In this document: in pieces, positions 1 through 12,555 of the stretch
Numbering within the stretch: position 1 is the stretch's first letter
Layout of the letters: each line of letters starts with the position of its first letter
DNA from: Archegozetes longisetosus
Lineage: Eukaryota; Arthropoda; Arachnida; Sarcoptiformes; Trhypochthoniidae
Assembly (NCBI GenBank): GCA_018873245.2
Contig: JAEMBT020000008.1
Span: forward strand, 15,239,172-15,303,171
Length of the DNA: 64,000 bases
Direction of reading: 5' to 3'
Position numbers and translations under genes: made by a program
The notes under the pieces: generated by a model
Databases searched by the model: none
The model's input: the letters and a program-made list of their open reading frames with translations, nothing else
Told to the model about the DNA's origin: nothing

Positions 1-3000
1 TCTTGATCTTTACTGCTAAACAGCTTAAGTGCACCACTCGATTGCGGGACTGACATTCTGGCCAAAAATTCTCTGAAAGTATTTTTGTCGTGCGTCATCA
101 AATGGTCGACAATTGTCTTCCAATGACCAAAACATTCGGAATCCATTTGAAAAAATGTGGAATCGAGTAACAACTCGAAAGCATCTTTTCTCCAGGCTTT
201 GCGTGTGTACTGATAACCAGATATATTCGACAGTAAATGAGAACAGGCACGAAAACTCGGAGAATTATGTTTACTACGATTTTTAAGGTATGGTGTGATA
301 TAGTACATGATGTTTGATACAAGTGGTACTACTTTTTCTTTTTCTTCACTCACATAAACCACATCAAGAACTGGAGCCACAAACTGTAAAGTTTAAATTT
401 AAATAATTCGAACTCAGAAAAAATGTTTCAAGTTTAAAGGCATTGACTTACTTCAGCCAAAGCACATAATGCTTGAACGCTAAACTTTGACAGAAAAGAG
501 TTATCTACTTCAGAAGTATTAGACCGTTCGAAGTTTCCATCTACTGAATCGACTGCATGAAATGAATTTTCAGAGAATCCATTACTATCTTCTTCTTCCA
601 AATGATCGGATTGCGGCCCAGGTATTACTTCTAGATTGCGCCTCAACCATTTTGTTTGTCCGAGTCGTGCGCCTGCCACGGTAGTGCACGCATCCACCAG
701 TTTCTGCGCCACATCTTGGAGATCTTTTTGGTCTTTCCGATCTTCGATAAGAGGCGCTGCCTGAACGAACTCATGAAGTATCGCCAATAAATGGAACTGA
801 ACGAGTGGCTGTGCAATCGATGATATAAGTAGCCCTTCTTTCAGTAGTAACAACACAGACTTCCAGCATTCGAGTAGCTGTGTTCCGGGAAACGCTTTGA
901 TGTAAGCCAGAAAGAATTGCAACATACACACTTCAATGGGAGGCCGCTTCAAATTTTTGCTACTTGGGTTTGGTGGCTGTTTCATCGCTTGACGAATCGT
1001 TTGCAAAACTGATTCCATTGGAAGTACACGAATCGCTGCTACTAATTCGACTAACAATTTTTGGTCATCAGAACAATTTTGGACGATTTGTTTACGACTT
1101 TTGACATTATTAGTGTCTCTCAAGTCATACCAGACAATTGCAACCGAACTCATGAAATGAGAGCCATGTATTAAGGACAATGGCGACAAGAAACTTAAAA
1201 TATCCTGTTTAACTTCTTTGCTACTACCCATTATCTGCCAGCCATAGTCTGCGTTCTTTTCAGCAATGTTTATCTGTTTCCAGACAGTCAGCAATGCAGA
1301 TAAAACGCGTGGTAAATGAGTCAAAACTGTTTTTCTTGTGGATATCAACGGATCGTTTGCAGATCCGTCCCGACTAGCAGATGACACGTCTTGGTTTGAT
1401 TCAGAAACTGTAAACACATGAAAAATGTTCGATATCATTTGAAATGGTCCGGAATTAGAAGGCAAAAGATTAGACGATGTGGTGATAGGTTGTGGTTGTG
1501 GTGATAATGTAGGGCTCGTCACAGCGCTTGATGTATCCAGAAGGCAGTAATGACAAAGTGTTCCTAAACTTTTCAGTAATACTATCAAATAGTTTGATGA
1601 CATTTCGATTTTATCGTCTTTCATTGCTTTGGTTGAAATCTTGCTGGAACAGCTCTCCAGGTTCTGGCAAAGTTGAGTTAAAACGCAGACAACCAGACGC
1701 GATAACGAACGACCAGCGAATGGTAGCGTAGACTCAACTAATGCCAACCAATTGGCGTGCAAATGAGCTTTATGTGACTGCTGTAAAGCCGTTTGAATGG
1801 CTGACAGGAACATCGATTGAGCAGGAATTAGCATGTTTGGATAATACTTAAGCGATGACATTTGAGGCTGGAATCGGATTCGGGCCGCACGTGAATCACT
1901 TCCTTTTCGGTTGTGTGTCGGCTGTTCTTTATCCCCATTGTTCGGCGCCACCTTATGCTCTAAAATCATAATCTCTTCTAACAATTTAAGTAATGATTTT
2001 TGTAGGTCTTCCTGGAATCCATTCGTAGCACTATCGGCATTTTGACTCTCATTGAATTCAATAAGAGCGTCAGCAAAAGCTGTATCACTATCACTGGTCG
2101 GCTCTTTGTTTTGTTGGAAGTTATAGACACTCGAGACAACGCATTGAAGAATGCTTTTCTGAACTTTACACCTCATCAACATATCATGTAAATAAGTTGA
2201 AAAGGTTGGTCTGCCTTTGATGGCAACCGATAATTGACTGAAAATGAGTTTGAGCACTTCACAAGATAATATTCTAACTTTTTGGTTGCCTGCGATCTCT
2301 TCTTCATTAAGTCTAGTTTGAGGTAAACTCGGATAATAACTACGAAGATATTGCATACATGTTGAGACTATTACTTCAAGGAAAGAGCTGCTTCGAAATG
2401 AAGTGACCAAATCAGAAACTAAGTCACTATAAAATCCTTTACCAAATAACGAGTTTCGATGACGCGCACAAATGGCCTGTAATTCTTGTGATCTTGCCCC
2501 GAGTCTATTACTGATGCTGGTAGTGGCCATACTAAATAAAACTCGTTGTGGTTCTGCAAGTATTATATTCCAAAGTGTGGTCAATGCATATAACGTTCTC
2601 TTGGAGTCATAGACTTGTTGGTATAAGAGCATATGCGAATGCAATTGACTCATAGATACAGGTCTACTATTACTAACACTAATCGTTTCTGAATTCGTAA
2701 TAGCCGTGTGTTTTGATGAAGTTTGACTGTCCTCTGATTCACTACTATCCTCCAATTCGCCCACAACTTTATCTACCAGTTCTTCGAGAAGCGCAGAAAT
2801 AATTTCGGAATCTGTGAGTTCTGAGTCATCGATTCGCTTTTTAAATGGAATGGGTGTCGAGCATGTTGTTGTCGCTCGAGATGGTATTGGAGTCGAGTAA
2901 GGAGTTGGGGACTTTCCGATCTCGTCAGATTTGATTGATTTTGAGTCAAGACGTCTGATGTTTGATAAGTTAGGCAGTGATCGGGCAAACCCGAGAGAAA

Positions 3001-6000
3001 CCGAATCAAATATTTCGAGCGCATCACTATTTAGTGAAGACATGGATCCAAATGGATTCAAAACCATGTTTATCGATAAATGTTTATCCATAACACTCTG
3101 TTCATGACTCGGAGGAACTTCATATTGTGGAAGAGATATTTTGGATGTAATCCATTTATTGATTGAATTCGAGTTGGAAGAATTGGCTGTTTGCGTGAGT
3201 GTCAAGACTTTATTAGATGGTATCGGAGATGACATAAATCGATTTTTGCCTTCTTGGTTAATGTGATAAATAACATTTCCACCAGTACTACTAATCGCAT
3301 AGATTTTGGCCTCAGAATTGGCGATCGAAGCGTTATCGACTTCATCGCTTTTGAGAACGTTTTCTGCAATTCCAGGTTGATGTATATTCGCGTGTTGTAC
3401 AGATAATCGACTCGTGTCGGGATGTAGTAAAATAAACAGGAGTGGTTCTAATATTCTGGCGATATCTCCACTTTTCAAGGACTGATTGAGCCAATCAATA
3501 GCTTGTGAGTTGTGTGCATCCACTTTGTGTGAAAGGCTGTCTAACATGAAAAACAAAGGTCTATCAAACTCTCTAATCATTCCTGATGGCATAGATTTCA
3601 TTTTCATATCTCTTGTTATATTATAGAGGATTATGAAGCGTTTTCTCGCATCATAAGCAATATTCTCGTCAGGAGATATCATAGCAGTGCAGATAACACT
3701 TTCGCAAACAGATGAGTCAACTGCTAAGTTGTGCAACTGCTGCAATAAAGTTGCAGTTTCGAGATGCAGATGAGCCTTACTATCTTCAAGATTAGCCCAT
3801 AATTTGTTGGTTGACTGCAAAAACCATGAAGTTTGGTGGAAAATAAAAGCTAGTTCGTTAGCACTTATCATAGGATCCAAAACGATTGATTTATTTGAGT
3901 TTGAAGTCTCATCGCTTGTAGTCGAGTCAAAAACTGGTGAACCACTAGAGCCAATAGACAGTTGAGGAACCGGTATATCAAACAAAAGTGCTTTAGTTAT
4001 TGTAATCAAATCCAACGTGGAAGATATTGAAGAATAACAGACTTGTAAACAATCTTTCGGGTATACTCCAAGAACTAACAAATTTTGAACCCATGGCTGA
4101 AGTTCATCACAATTGGAAAATAATAGTTTATCATTTTTCTTATCAGATAATAAAGGAATAGCTGACATTTCGACCAATAATTGGCACAAAATAGTATAAA
4201 CATTAACCATATCTTGATTAATATCGATTTGAATCTGTGATTCGAAGCTCATTTCTCTCTCACTATTTATAGAGGAAACTCTTAGAGAAGAAAAACAATC
4301 GATTAAATTGGCTTTGTTTTCAACTAGTCTTGTTTGGACGAATACATTGAAAAACTCTTGTAAAGTACTGACGAGACTTTTTTGAAAGGCTTCGTTGTCA
4401 GGCTTTTCGACGTCAGTGTCATCTGATTCTTCTTTGATAACTGATTCTAACTTATGATTAGTCTTCATGTCTTTATTTTCATTATCACTATTAAGTCTGT
4501 TGGTGAGAGATTGAGCTATCGCTGGCTTGATCTTGTTGACAATATTGGAGCATAACTTGATTGAATGTTGGAAATCAGCGCTGCTTAAAATCGAGCAGTG
4601 ATTCATAAGACAGTTTAAAATGTGTAAAATAAATTGCGATAAATAGTGATAGTTTGAAGTTTCGATATAGGTCTCAACTGAAACATTCTCCAGAATAAAA
4701 TTAACGATTGCACACATCTCTAAAATGGCAACTGTTTGACACCCGACACGTTTAACATAAGACCCATCAAGTGATTCAATGTGTTTATACTCAGAGCAAG
4801 ACTGAGTGAACAGGTCTGAAATGCGTTGCCATAAATAATTGACTCCTATGTTTGTGAAAAGCAAATTCGTTGTACGCAATAAGTCTGCTTTGTTTGACTT
4901 ATTATTATTACGAATTTCTGAAAATTCGTGATATAACGCTCTAATGGGACGAATTAAGAAAATAGAAATTAGTTTATGGCTGTCAACAATATGATCAATT
5001 GGCCTAATTTTAAGGATCAAATGAGGGGTAAAATTGGAAATTTACCGCAAAATTTCAACACATAAATTGTCGATTATTGGTGTACTTATTTCCTTGTGGT
5101 CTAATATACTAATTAGCAAACGATAGGGCCATAAATCTCCCAGACTAGACCAGGCATTAGGAATAGGAATCACGGTCGAAGGATTCTATAGACAAAAATA
5201 AAGTTATTGACAACTCAATGCTTCACTGATTTGCTGTTTCTTAAAACAACTATTCATTACACTTAATATAAGTCTTTATAAACATGTTCTCTAATTAAAA
5301 TCGTTTATCAACAGAATAAAAGAGTTGTACTTACAATCAGACAAATTTTGAAGGCCTCTAACACAAGCTCTTTGGCAAATGAATCAAAATAAGAGGCCCT
5401 TTTGTCGGAACTATTTTTAGCATGTCTCATGGCGATAGCCTTTGATTTAGCGCCTGAAGAGGTTTCGAGTCCGAACAGCCATGAACAGAGTCTTCGATTA
5501 AGAGATACATCCCTTCTTAAAAGTACAGTTAAAGCAGCAGTTGTTATGTTAATCATATCTGATCTGACGATCTGATTGTTATGCATTGGGAAACAACAGA
5601 GCAATAGATCGAGAATAGCTCTTTGTACTAATACATTTGAGTCAAGAAGTGCAGCACAAATGCCTGTAATGAGTGTCTGAAGACATGTTCCCATTATATG
5701 CAGCTGATCTTCAAGGCTTCGCTTTTTGTTAAAATGTAAAACGATGAAGGAAGTCGCAGGAAGTCTGACTGACGGGTTATATAAAATGCATCTCCAAAGA
5801 GACCCATAAAAAAATTCTTGATCCACACCTTCGCAAACACGCACTAAAAGCTTATCAGTTCTGTCGTGATGCTCAGACCCTTCCTCGAGTCCAGGCAATA
5901 CCGCTATTAGGAAGCCGTCGAGCGCAGGCCTCAGACGCAGGCCGAGAGGCACGAAATGTGATTCGTATATTTCAAGAAGAGCTGGTTTTACGTTAATGGC

Positions 6001-6439
6001 AGCATGACTCAATAGCGGAAATAATCCGTTTGAGTAGATACTCAGCTCTTGAATCAGGCGATCGGTTCCAATGCATCGAAATATGAGATCATATGTTTCG
6101 AGTGCCTTCAGATGCACTCCTGATGGCAGAGCGGGATGCATGCATTGGGCTAAACGCTGGCCAACTGTAAAACGACGCGGAATCACATTATACTTGACAT
6201 TGTTCGAGAGAACCTAAGATTCAATAATCGAATAATTAGAATACAATCGATTGATATACTGCTTGGTTGCCTACTTTGTTGAGTTTGCCGAGAGCGTTGA
6301 CCAGATCTGCCCACTCGGACGTGTACTCAAATCCTTTCAATGCTTTGTCGATCTGTTGCACATAATTTCTATACTTGGCGTCTCCCATTAGCTCGTACTC
6401 ATCAAGACTTGTAGTGGTAGGGCTTCGAGAGATCTTCAT
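1..6439 (-). CDS. DOP1: DOP1 (Dopey) family protein, 5' part of gene, C-terminus off the left edge
   Basis: Dopey proteins are very large peripheral membrane proteins that work with MON2 in endosome-to-Golgi retrograde traffic. I recognise the family from its N-terminus (DAKYRNYVQQIDKALKGFEY, then SEWADLVNALGKLNK), from GQRLAQCMHPALPSGVHLKA and GLFPLLSHAAINVKPALLE, and near the left edge from EKEKVVPLVSNIMYYITPYL. Exons in transcript order: 6275-6439, 5335-6213, 5046-5185, 452-5003 and 1-383. Introns are 61, 149, 42 and 68 bp with GT-AG ends, and phases agree throughout. The chosen start is the ATG at 6437-6439; an upstream in-frame GTG at 6461-6463 is not needed. About 2,039 residues are visible; vertebrate DOP1A and DOP1B are roughly 2,300-2,465 aa, so a few hundred C-terminal residues are missing. 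The middle region (encoded around 2.6-3.3 kb and 4.3-4.5 kb) is Ser/Asp/Glu-rich and looks disordered. The fourth exon is a single 4.55-kb open frame. Family call is seen and near certain; function is family knowledge. Confidence 0.95.
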
Positions 6440-7600
6440 ATTTCTTATTATTGTTGATAACACTAATCACTTGATATTAAATATTTAACAAAATATTCTT
6501 TTCGATCAATAGTTTTATTAAATAAAATCGATAACTAAATAATTATTTATATCTATATTTGAATTGAACTAATTATATACGTTTTGCTACATTTTACTGA
6601 GTTTTATTGATTAAAAATACATTAAAACAAAAGTCAATTGCGATCTCTTTAATAACGATTGATATGAGAAAAGGGTATAAATAAAAACATTAAAAACTAT
6701 GGATCGTATGGATAGTAGAGCCGTGAGTACAATGTAGTTCTCTATGGAGTTAGTAATGCTTCACTTCATTAAAGTGTTTGTAAGTGAAGGCTTCGGTTGC
6801 GTCGACCGATCAAATGCATTGCCAAAGCAAGGCTTTCAGTTCCGCCTCTCTATTGTGGGCTTACTATGAGTTAAGGACACGTCAAGTCATGGCAACACAA
6901 ATACTTTCTACGCAATCAAATGCAATGTAATCACACGATCGAAGGGATGGTATGAGAGACACATGTGTTCACTTGCTCCTAACTTAGCCTTATATTTAAG
7001 ACATACACTCTCTATACCTCAAACCATCAAAATATTACGTGGGATAACTTTTGCTATCTTTTAAATACTCAATCAATTGCAACTGATTTTATTTTAAGGA
7101 CTTTCCTAATAATGCCAGCATATTAAATAAAATGTCATAACGTACCCTCATCATAGGAGCTTATTAAATTTAATAAAACTATTTTCTCACTCAATTGCCA
7201 ATTTGATACTTTGCTGACATCGATAATTATTGACGTCATTTGTTTTAAAACGTTACTTCCAACACGTTTAGTACAGTCTAATTAGGTTTTGGTTTGGCAC
7301 GTCATTTTTGTTAAGATAGCATCGATCACAAAAGTGATACTCAACTGTAGAGTGTTCGCAAAACATAGGTTTTATTGTACTTTTCTACGAATTAAACTAT
7401 TTTTAAAAATCACGTCTAACTTATAATAATATTGACGAAAGCGTGGGATTCAATGCTTTCATTGGAATTATTGGGTTTTTCGTATATTAGTCAAGTTTAA
7501 TATTTTTATTTAAAAACCAAAGCTAATTACTCCTCAAAAGCAATTGAAGCACTTCATTAACTATCAGTTGAAGGCTAGGATCAGGATAAATGTGAAAAAT
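6440..7600. promoter_or_regulatory. Divergent intergenic region between DOP1 and IMP4
   Basis: This 1.16-kb spacer separates the start codons of two genes pointing away from each other, so it must hold both promoters and both 5' UTRs. A less AT-rich stretch lies at about 6700-6960 without a convincing reading frame. I see no repeat, RNA gene or recognisable core element that I would defend. The promoter role follows from position only. Confidence 0.5.
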
Positions 7601-8697
7601 ATGGTATTTATTAATAAAGATTAAATGGACTGCTTCCTTGAAGTGTATTTTTAACTATTAATTACTGATAATTATATAACCAATTAACAGATACGAAGAC
7701 AACAACGAATAAGACGTGAATATCTCTATAGAAAAGCATTAGAAGAACAAAAAAGAGCAATCACCGAAAAGAAGGAACGTTTGAAGAAATCACTCGATGG
7801 TTAGCAAATAAATAACGATTTAATTAATCATTTGTTACTAAATATGGTTTTGCTTTTCCTTAATTTAGAAAATAGTGAAATCCCAACCGAATTAAAAAGA
7901 GATGCCCTTAAGTTGCAAAGTGTCTTAGAATGGGATGACTTGGCATCGGAACAGGTCACCTCTCATGAAGACGATGAATATCGTTGGGCTGGTGTTGAAG
8001 ATCCGAAAATAGTGATCACAACATCTCGTGAACCGAGTTCTAGACTCAAAATGTTTGCAAAGGTTTATACCTATTTCTTTACTATTGTTTAGTTATTGAT
8101 TTTCGTCTTTTTTTCATTAAATAGGAGTTGAAACTAATTTTTCCGAACTCTCAACGATTAAACCGTGGCAATTATGAAATGAAACAATTGATAAACTCTT
8201 GTCGAGCAAACGATGTGACAGATTTCATAGTAGTTCACGAGACAAGAGGAGAACCCGACGGACTTGTGGTCTGTCATCTACCATACGGTCCAACCGCTTA
8301 CTTTCAACTATTAAATACAGTTATGAGACACGACATCCCAAACATGGGAACCATGTCTGAAGCATATCCTCATCTCATTTTTCATAACTTTAAATCAAGA
8401 TTAGGTCTACGTGTTATGAATATCTTGAAGTATTTATTTCCAGTGCCTAAAGACGAAAGTAAGAGAGTCATGACGTTCGCCAATCAAGACGATTATATCT
8501 CATTTAGACATCATGTTTATAAGAAAGTTGACGGAAAGATTGAGCTCTCAGAAGTTGGTCCGAGATTTGAGATGAAATTATATGAAATAAAATTAGGTAC
8601 TATCGATATCACAAATGCTGCAGATTCAGAATGGATTCTGAAGCCATACATGAATACAAGCAAAAAAAGGAAGATTTTAAGTGATGATGCTTTTTGA
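7601..8697 (+). CDS. IMP4: IMP4, U3 snoRNP protein (Brix domain)
   Basis: IMP4 acts in the nucleolus with MPP10, IMP3 and U3 snoRNA in early 18S rRNA processing of the small-subunit processome. Exons are 7601-7603 (the ATG alone), 7691-7799, 7869-8062 and 8125-8697, separated by GT-AG introns of 87, 69 and 62 bp. The joined frame gives 292 aa against 291 in human. Recognisable stretches in order: RIRREYLYRKALEEQKRA near the start, DDEYRWAGVEDPK, REPSSRLKMFAKELKL across the last junction, then in the Brix domain VVHETRGEPDGLVVCHLPYG, MRHDIPNMGTMSEAYPHL, LFPVPKDESKRVMTFANQDD and VGPRFEMKLYEIKLGT. The Brix domain covers roughly residues 80-265. The start was placed at 7601 because exon 2 opens directly with the residues that follow Met1 in other IMP4 proteins, and an ATG followed at once by a good donor (ATG|GTATTT) lies 87 bp upstream with no other candidate. 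AATAAA-like signals occur around 9005. Confidence 0.95.
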
Positions 8698-8714
8698 TTG
8701 TTATGTTTGTGAAT

Positions 8715-9230
8715 AGTGCTGCGCGCTTTTAGACATTAGACTATCTAAATTCTAAAACACTTCTTAGACTATATCAAAAGTCTAAGTCTGAAATCTAAAA
8801 CTATTTTTCAAAATGATCCCATTTCCATGATTTTCTTTTTCGGTTTTTCAACAATCATATCACTTTCTAAAATCATATTTTGATTCTCTGAATCCATTTT
8901 GAAGTTGTTTTCAAATTAAAATTTACTGACAACTACGATAATCTTAAAATGGTCTCTACGACCCATTCATTGAACTATTGCAACAAAAATTTACAAACAT
9001 CGAGCTAAATAAATAAACATACCCTCTTTTGATTTTATGATAATTGAATGTGCTAAATTTGACTGAAGGTTTTGTTATTTTACACTCTTTTGTTGAGGTC
9101 TAAAAGTCTAATCTAAGTCTAAAGCTTTAGATTATGTCGAAGTGTAAAATATTTTAGACGAGAGGTCTAAACAAAATTTTAAACTTGAAGTCCAGAGTCT
9201 AGAGCTTTAGGCACAAAATCTAGACTTTGT
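8715..9230. repeat. TAGAC/GTCTA-rich imperfect inverted repeat region
   Basis: Directly downstream of IMP4 the motif AGTCTAA and its complement TTAGACT recur many times, for example around 8730-8800 and 9100-9210. The first cluster reads largely as the reverse complement of the second (runs such as TTTTAGAC and AAGTCTAA appear in mirrored order). The pattern looks like a degenerate hairpin-forming element, but I cannot define clean ends or a target-site duplication. Confidence 0.4.
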
Positions 9231-10292
9231 ACAGATTATTTGTGAAGCTTAAAATTTTATACTGAACTTGAATTGTTCAGATTTATTTGATGCTTAGGAA
9301 TGTTTCAACTTGAAAACATTCTATTAAATAAACTTAACCTCATTTTTCTATTAATTTGGGATAAATTGATTTATTTATGCAAAACCACGAGCTTATTGGT
9401 TGTTATAATATTGCATAATAAGATTTTAATAGTAATATTTATACAGCTCTACTATCTAAACAAATTAACGGCATTTCATATTCAAATACATATGCGTTAA
9501 ACTGAAACTATTAAGAAAATAGTTGCTTCTGTAGAATAAAATATTCTGTCAATCGCAACAATCGTAGTTCTTTCCAAAATAGACCTCGAAAACTAATTGA
9601 CTTGAAAAAAAAAACTTGGAGCTAATATTAAGAGCTACGAGACCTAAGTTTATTTAGTTTTGTTCTAATAATTTAAACCTTGGATCAATTTGATGACTAA
9701 ACTAATAAAAAAAAGCAATCAACTCAGTAGAATAAAGTGCAATAAAGACGTTTAGCGTAGACTATATAGAAAGATACCAATAAATCCGGAAATTAATGCA
9801 ATGCAACGAATGGCTAAAATGACGTACAAAATGATGGAGATATTGTTTCTTTTAGCCAAATCATTAGCTCATGTATAAAATTGTCGAGTAATGCATCGCA
9901 ATAATTGCTGTTTTGCTCATGCATTTGGTCACAATTACATTTGGGTGGATTATTATAAGTTATAAAGGTTGAATAAAATAGTTTATGCAACCAAACCATG
10001 AATACTAATAACATTGCGCTAAATTTTGTTCTCAATTTATGAGAGAAACCAAGTGTTCTTTATTGGACCGATCATCAATTAGACTCGATTTTTTGACACT
10101 TGAAACCTAGCCCTGAAACAATTGAAAACTACGACTGATTCAAGTGAAAGCTTAAAAACTAGATGAAAGTGATTTTCAAATTGATTATGTTGCTGTTGGT
10201 TCGTCACTTCATTTAGCCACTAACTAAGTGATTAGATAACTAAGTCAATAATAATTCTTAAGATAAACACTATCAGGGCTGTGAATCCGATA
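9231..10292. other. Non-coding spacer with one weak small reading frame
   Basis: About 1 kb of AT-rich DNA without a recognised gene. The only item worth recording is a minus-strand frame from the ATG at 10012-10014 to about 9814. It encodes some 66 residues beginning with a hydrophobic run (MLLVFMVWLHKLFY) followed by four cysteines in the rest, so it could be a small secreted protein. It has no recognised relatives and the length is within what chance gives. Confidence 0.3.
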
Positions 10293-10868
10293 TAAATGCA
10301 AATGCTATTTCACACTTAAGCATTTGCTATTTCCAAAACTAGTTTCTAACCTATAGCTCTAGCATTTGCTATTTCCAGTTATGCATTTGCTTTTTCCTAA
10401 AAACTTTATTATAAAGTTAAGAATCAGTACAACTAATAAAATACTTAGTAAAGGATTCCTCCTTTATTTAAACATTTACTTAGATATCTCCCCATATTTT
10501 TTACATAATTAGATATTAAATATGTTCGTCACAACAGATACCTGTTCACCCCTAATTACATTTCATTTTTCTACAATTACAACGTCATTTTCTCAAATCA
10601 ATACTGATTGATTGTTTGATACGTATTAGTGTAAAACTAGAAACTACATTAAGGTTTGATTCTTCCATTTAATTAATTTTTTTGTAAATTTATACAAAAA
10701 CACGATATTTAAGTAAAGGTATAAACAATAAGAGATATTGATAAAGATATTGTACTTTCAAATGGAAATAGCAATTGATTAATCGGAAATAGCAAATGCT
10801 TGCGCTGTGGATAAGAAACTGGTTTTGGAAATAGCAAATGCTTAAGTGTGAAATAGCATTTGCATTTA
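10293..10868. mobile_element. MITE-like element with long terminal inverted repeats
   Basis: The left 84 bp (10293-10376) are nearly identical to the reverse complement of the right end (about 10785-10868). Both start TAAATGCAAATGCTATTTC, then share CACTTAAGCATTTGC and a third copy of the submotif GCATTTGCTATTTCC after a less conserved spacer of matching length. Similarity continues weakly inward for about 30 bp more. The outermost TA on each side could be a TA target duplication, as in Tc1/mariner-type MITEs. The interior, about 350-400 bp, has no convincing open frame. The element is therefore non-autonomous. Confidence 0.75.
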
Positions 10869-11527
10869 CTGTAAATGAATGTTTTTCACATGTAATCATG
10901 TCCTCAAATGATATACAAATTAAAAAAATCTATTCAAATGATCGAAAGCGTTCAAATGAAGTAACTCTCAGTTAATACAATAGGTGTTTCAGCTAAAGCC
11001 GAAAATACGTATAATTTTCGTATTTTACTGCTTACGCAAATATCTACCTATCTTGTCTAATTTTATTCTCATTCACATTTCTTTGTAATTTTATGATTGT
11101 GGTTTTGTCAGGTTCAAATAAAATTTCGCACCACATAAATATATGATTGCATAACGCGTTTTTAAACACATTTAACCATAATTTCCACCAATAACCGGAT
11201 ATTTGTTCAATGTTTCAAATCTGAGATGTTGAAACTGGTTATCAAATTGTTTGATGAGAGTTTTGCGAAGATAACAATTCAAACTGCTTACGAGTGCGCC
11301 AGATTAAAAAGCTGAAATACTGAGTTAAATGCAATTTGAAGGCGCACATTAATCTACATATTTGCTGTTTATTCGTACATATTCAACAAAAATAAATTGG
11401 TATTTTCCACAGCCCTAATTTTTATGCCATGAATATTGCTTTTTGGCAGCAATATCGTTAATTGAAACAAAGCTACTTCAATGCAACAATCAATCACAAT
11501 TGTCAGATATGTACAAACTCTCAAAAG

Positions 11528-12555
11528 TTTGCACTTTGTACTGTGCATTCTCGCTAAGATTTTAATTTGATTAATCTTTGAATATGATATTTTGAGTCTA
11601 CATCAAACTTTGTGTGTAATTCAGAAAACTCATAAACCATATTCAAAATGATCAAAATCAAAAGTGAGTCAATTTCTATCGAATTGAAAGCATGTTTTTG
11701 TTTTAACAGCGTCGTGAGTCAAGTCACTAAGTAATTGACATTCAATTAATGTTAAATAACAGTTGAATACGTGTGCACAAAATTGCTATTAATTTGCATT
11801 ATTAATAAAGGCCTGCCTGGTTCACGATATTACAGTTAAATTGAGTGGTTTTCCCAATATATGCATCACTATCCACAGTAGGCAGTGCTTAAGTAGTGCT
11901 ATTAGAAAAGTTATTAATAGTTGTTGCATTACATTTTTAAGTCTAATTTAATTTCCTACTTTGATTGCATTATAAATATTTTGTTTTTATTAAATACTCG
12001 CTCATATTGTATTGCATTTAATTGTATGATTAAAATGAAAGACAACTGAATTGATATCCGATGATGAGATCTGCACTATAAGATCGCAGCAGTCACAACC
12101 AGCCAAAATGAAAAAATAATCGTGTGTCAATTGAATAGTGGCCTAATTTTTCAAAACTATGAAAAATATTTATGACCATGTCTCACAAAGCAAATAATAG
12201 ATAATTAGTATAATCTGATTTAGATTAAACGTATAATTATTGTTTTGAAACCTTGTACTTTTTGAATAAGCTTTTAAGTTGGAAATAGTTTTTCTAGCAG
12301 CACTACTTAAGTACTGCCAATTGTAATGCATACATTGCAAATACAACTCAATTTGGCTGTGCTAAGACAAAAACATGCTTTCGATTGAATATAAAATGAT
12401 CGATTTTAGTCATTTTCAATATGACTTATAAGTTGTTGGATTAGTGACTATTTTCTTAGGTTCAAAATGTCATATTGAAAGGTTAGTACAAGTTGAAATG
12501 TTATCATAACTGACTGTGAGACATACTGAGAATGCACTCAGAGTGCGTACTCATA
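11528..12555. repeat. Long degenerate inverted repeat (foldback element)
   Basis: Segments spread over 11528-11908 reappear in reverse complement and mirrored order over 12289-12555. Matching pairs include GTGCATTCTC near 11542 with its complement near 12529, a TATGATATTTTGAG-like block near 11585 with one near 12465, GAAAGCATGTTTTTGT near 11690 with its complement near 12370, and CTTAAGTAGTGCT near 11888 with its complement near 12300. The left arm seems to carry an extra segment of about 110 bp. The 380-bp centre is unrelated between halves. Arms are clearly diverged, so the element is old. Confidence 0.55.

Noticed and set aside
1528..1731. Open plus-strand frame inside the DOP1 gene
   Set aside because: It lies wholly opposite a conserved DOP1 exon and has no independent features, so it is an antisense shadow.
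6437..6463. Upstream GTG as a start for DOP1
   Set aside because: Nuclear animal genes start with ATG in nearly all cases, and an in-frame ATG at 6437-6439 directly precedes the conserved N-terminus.
9814..10014. Possible small secreted Cys-containing protein on the minus strand
   Set aside because: The hydrophobic start is common in AT-rich chance frames, and no promoter, splice or homology evidence supports it. It was kept only as a remark in the spacer entry.
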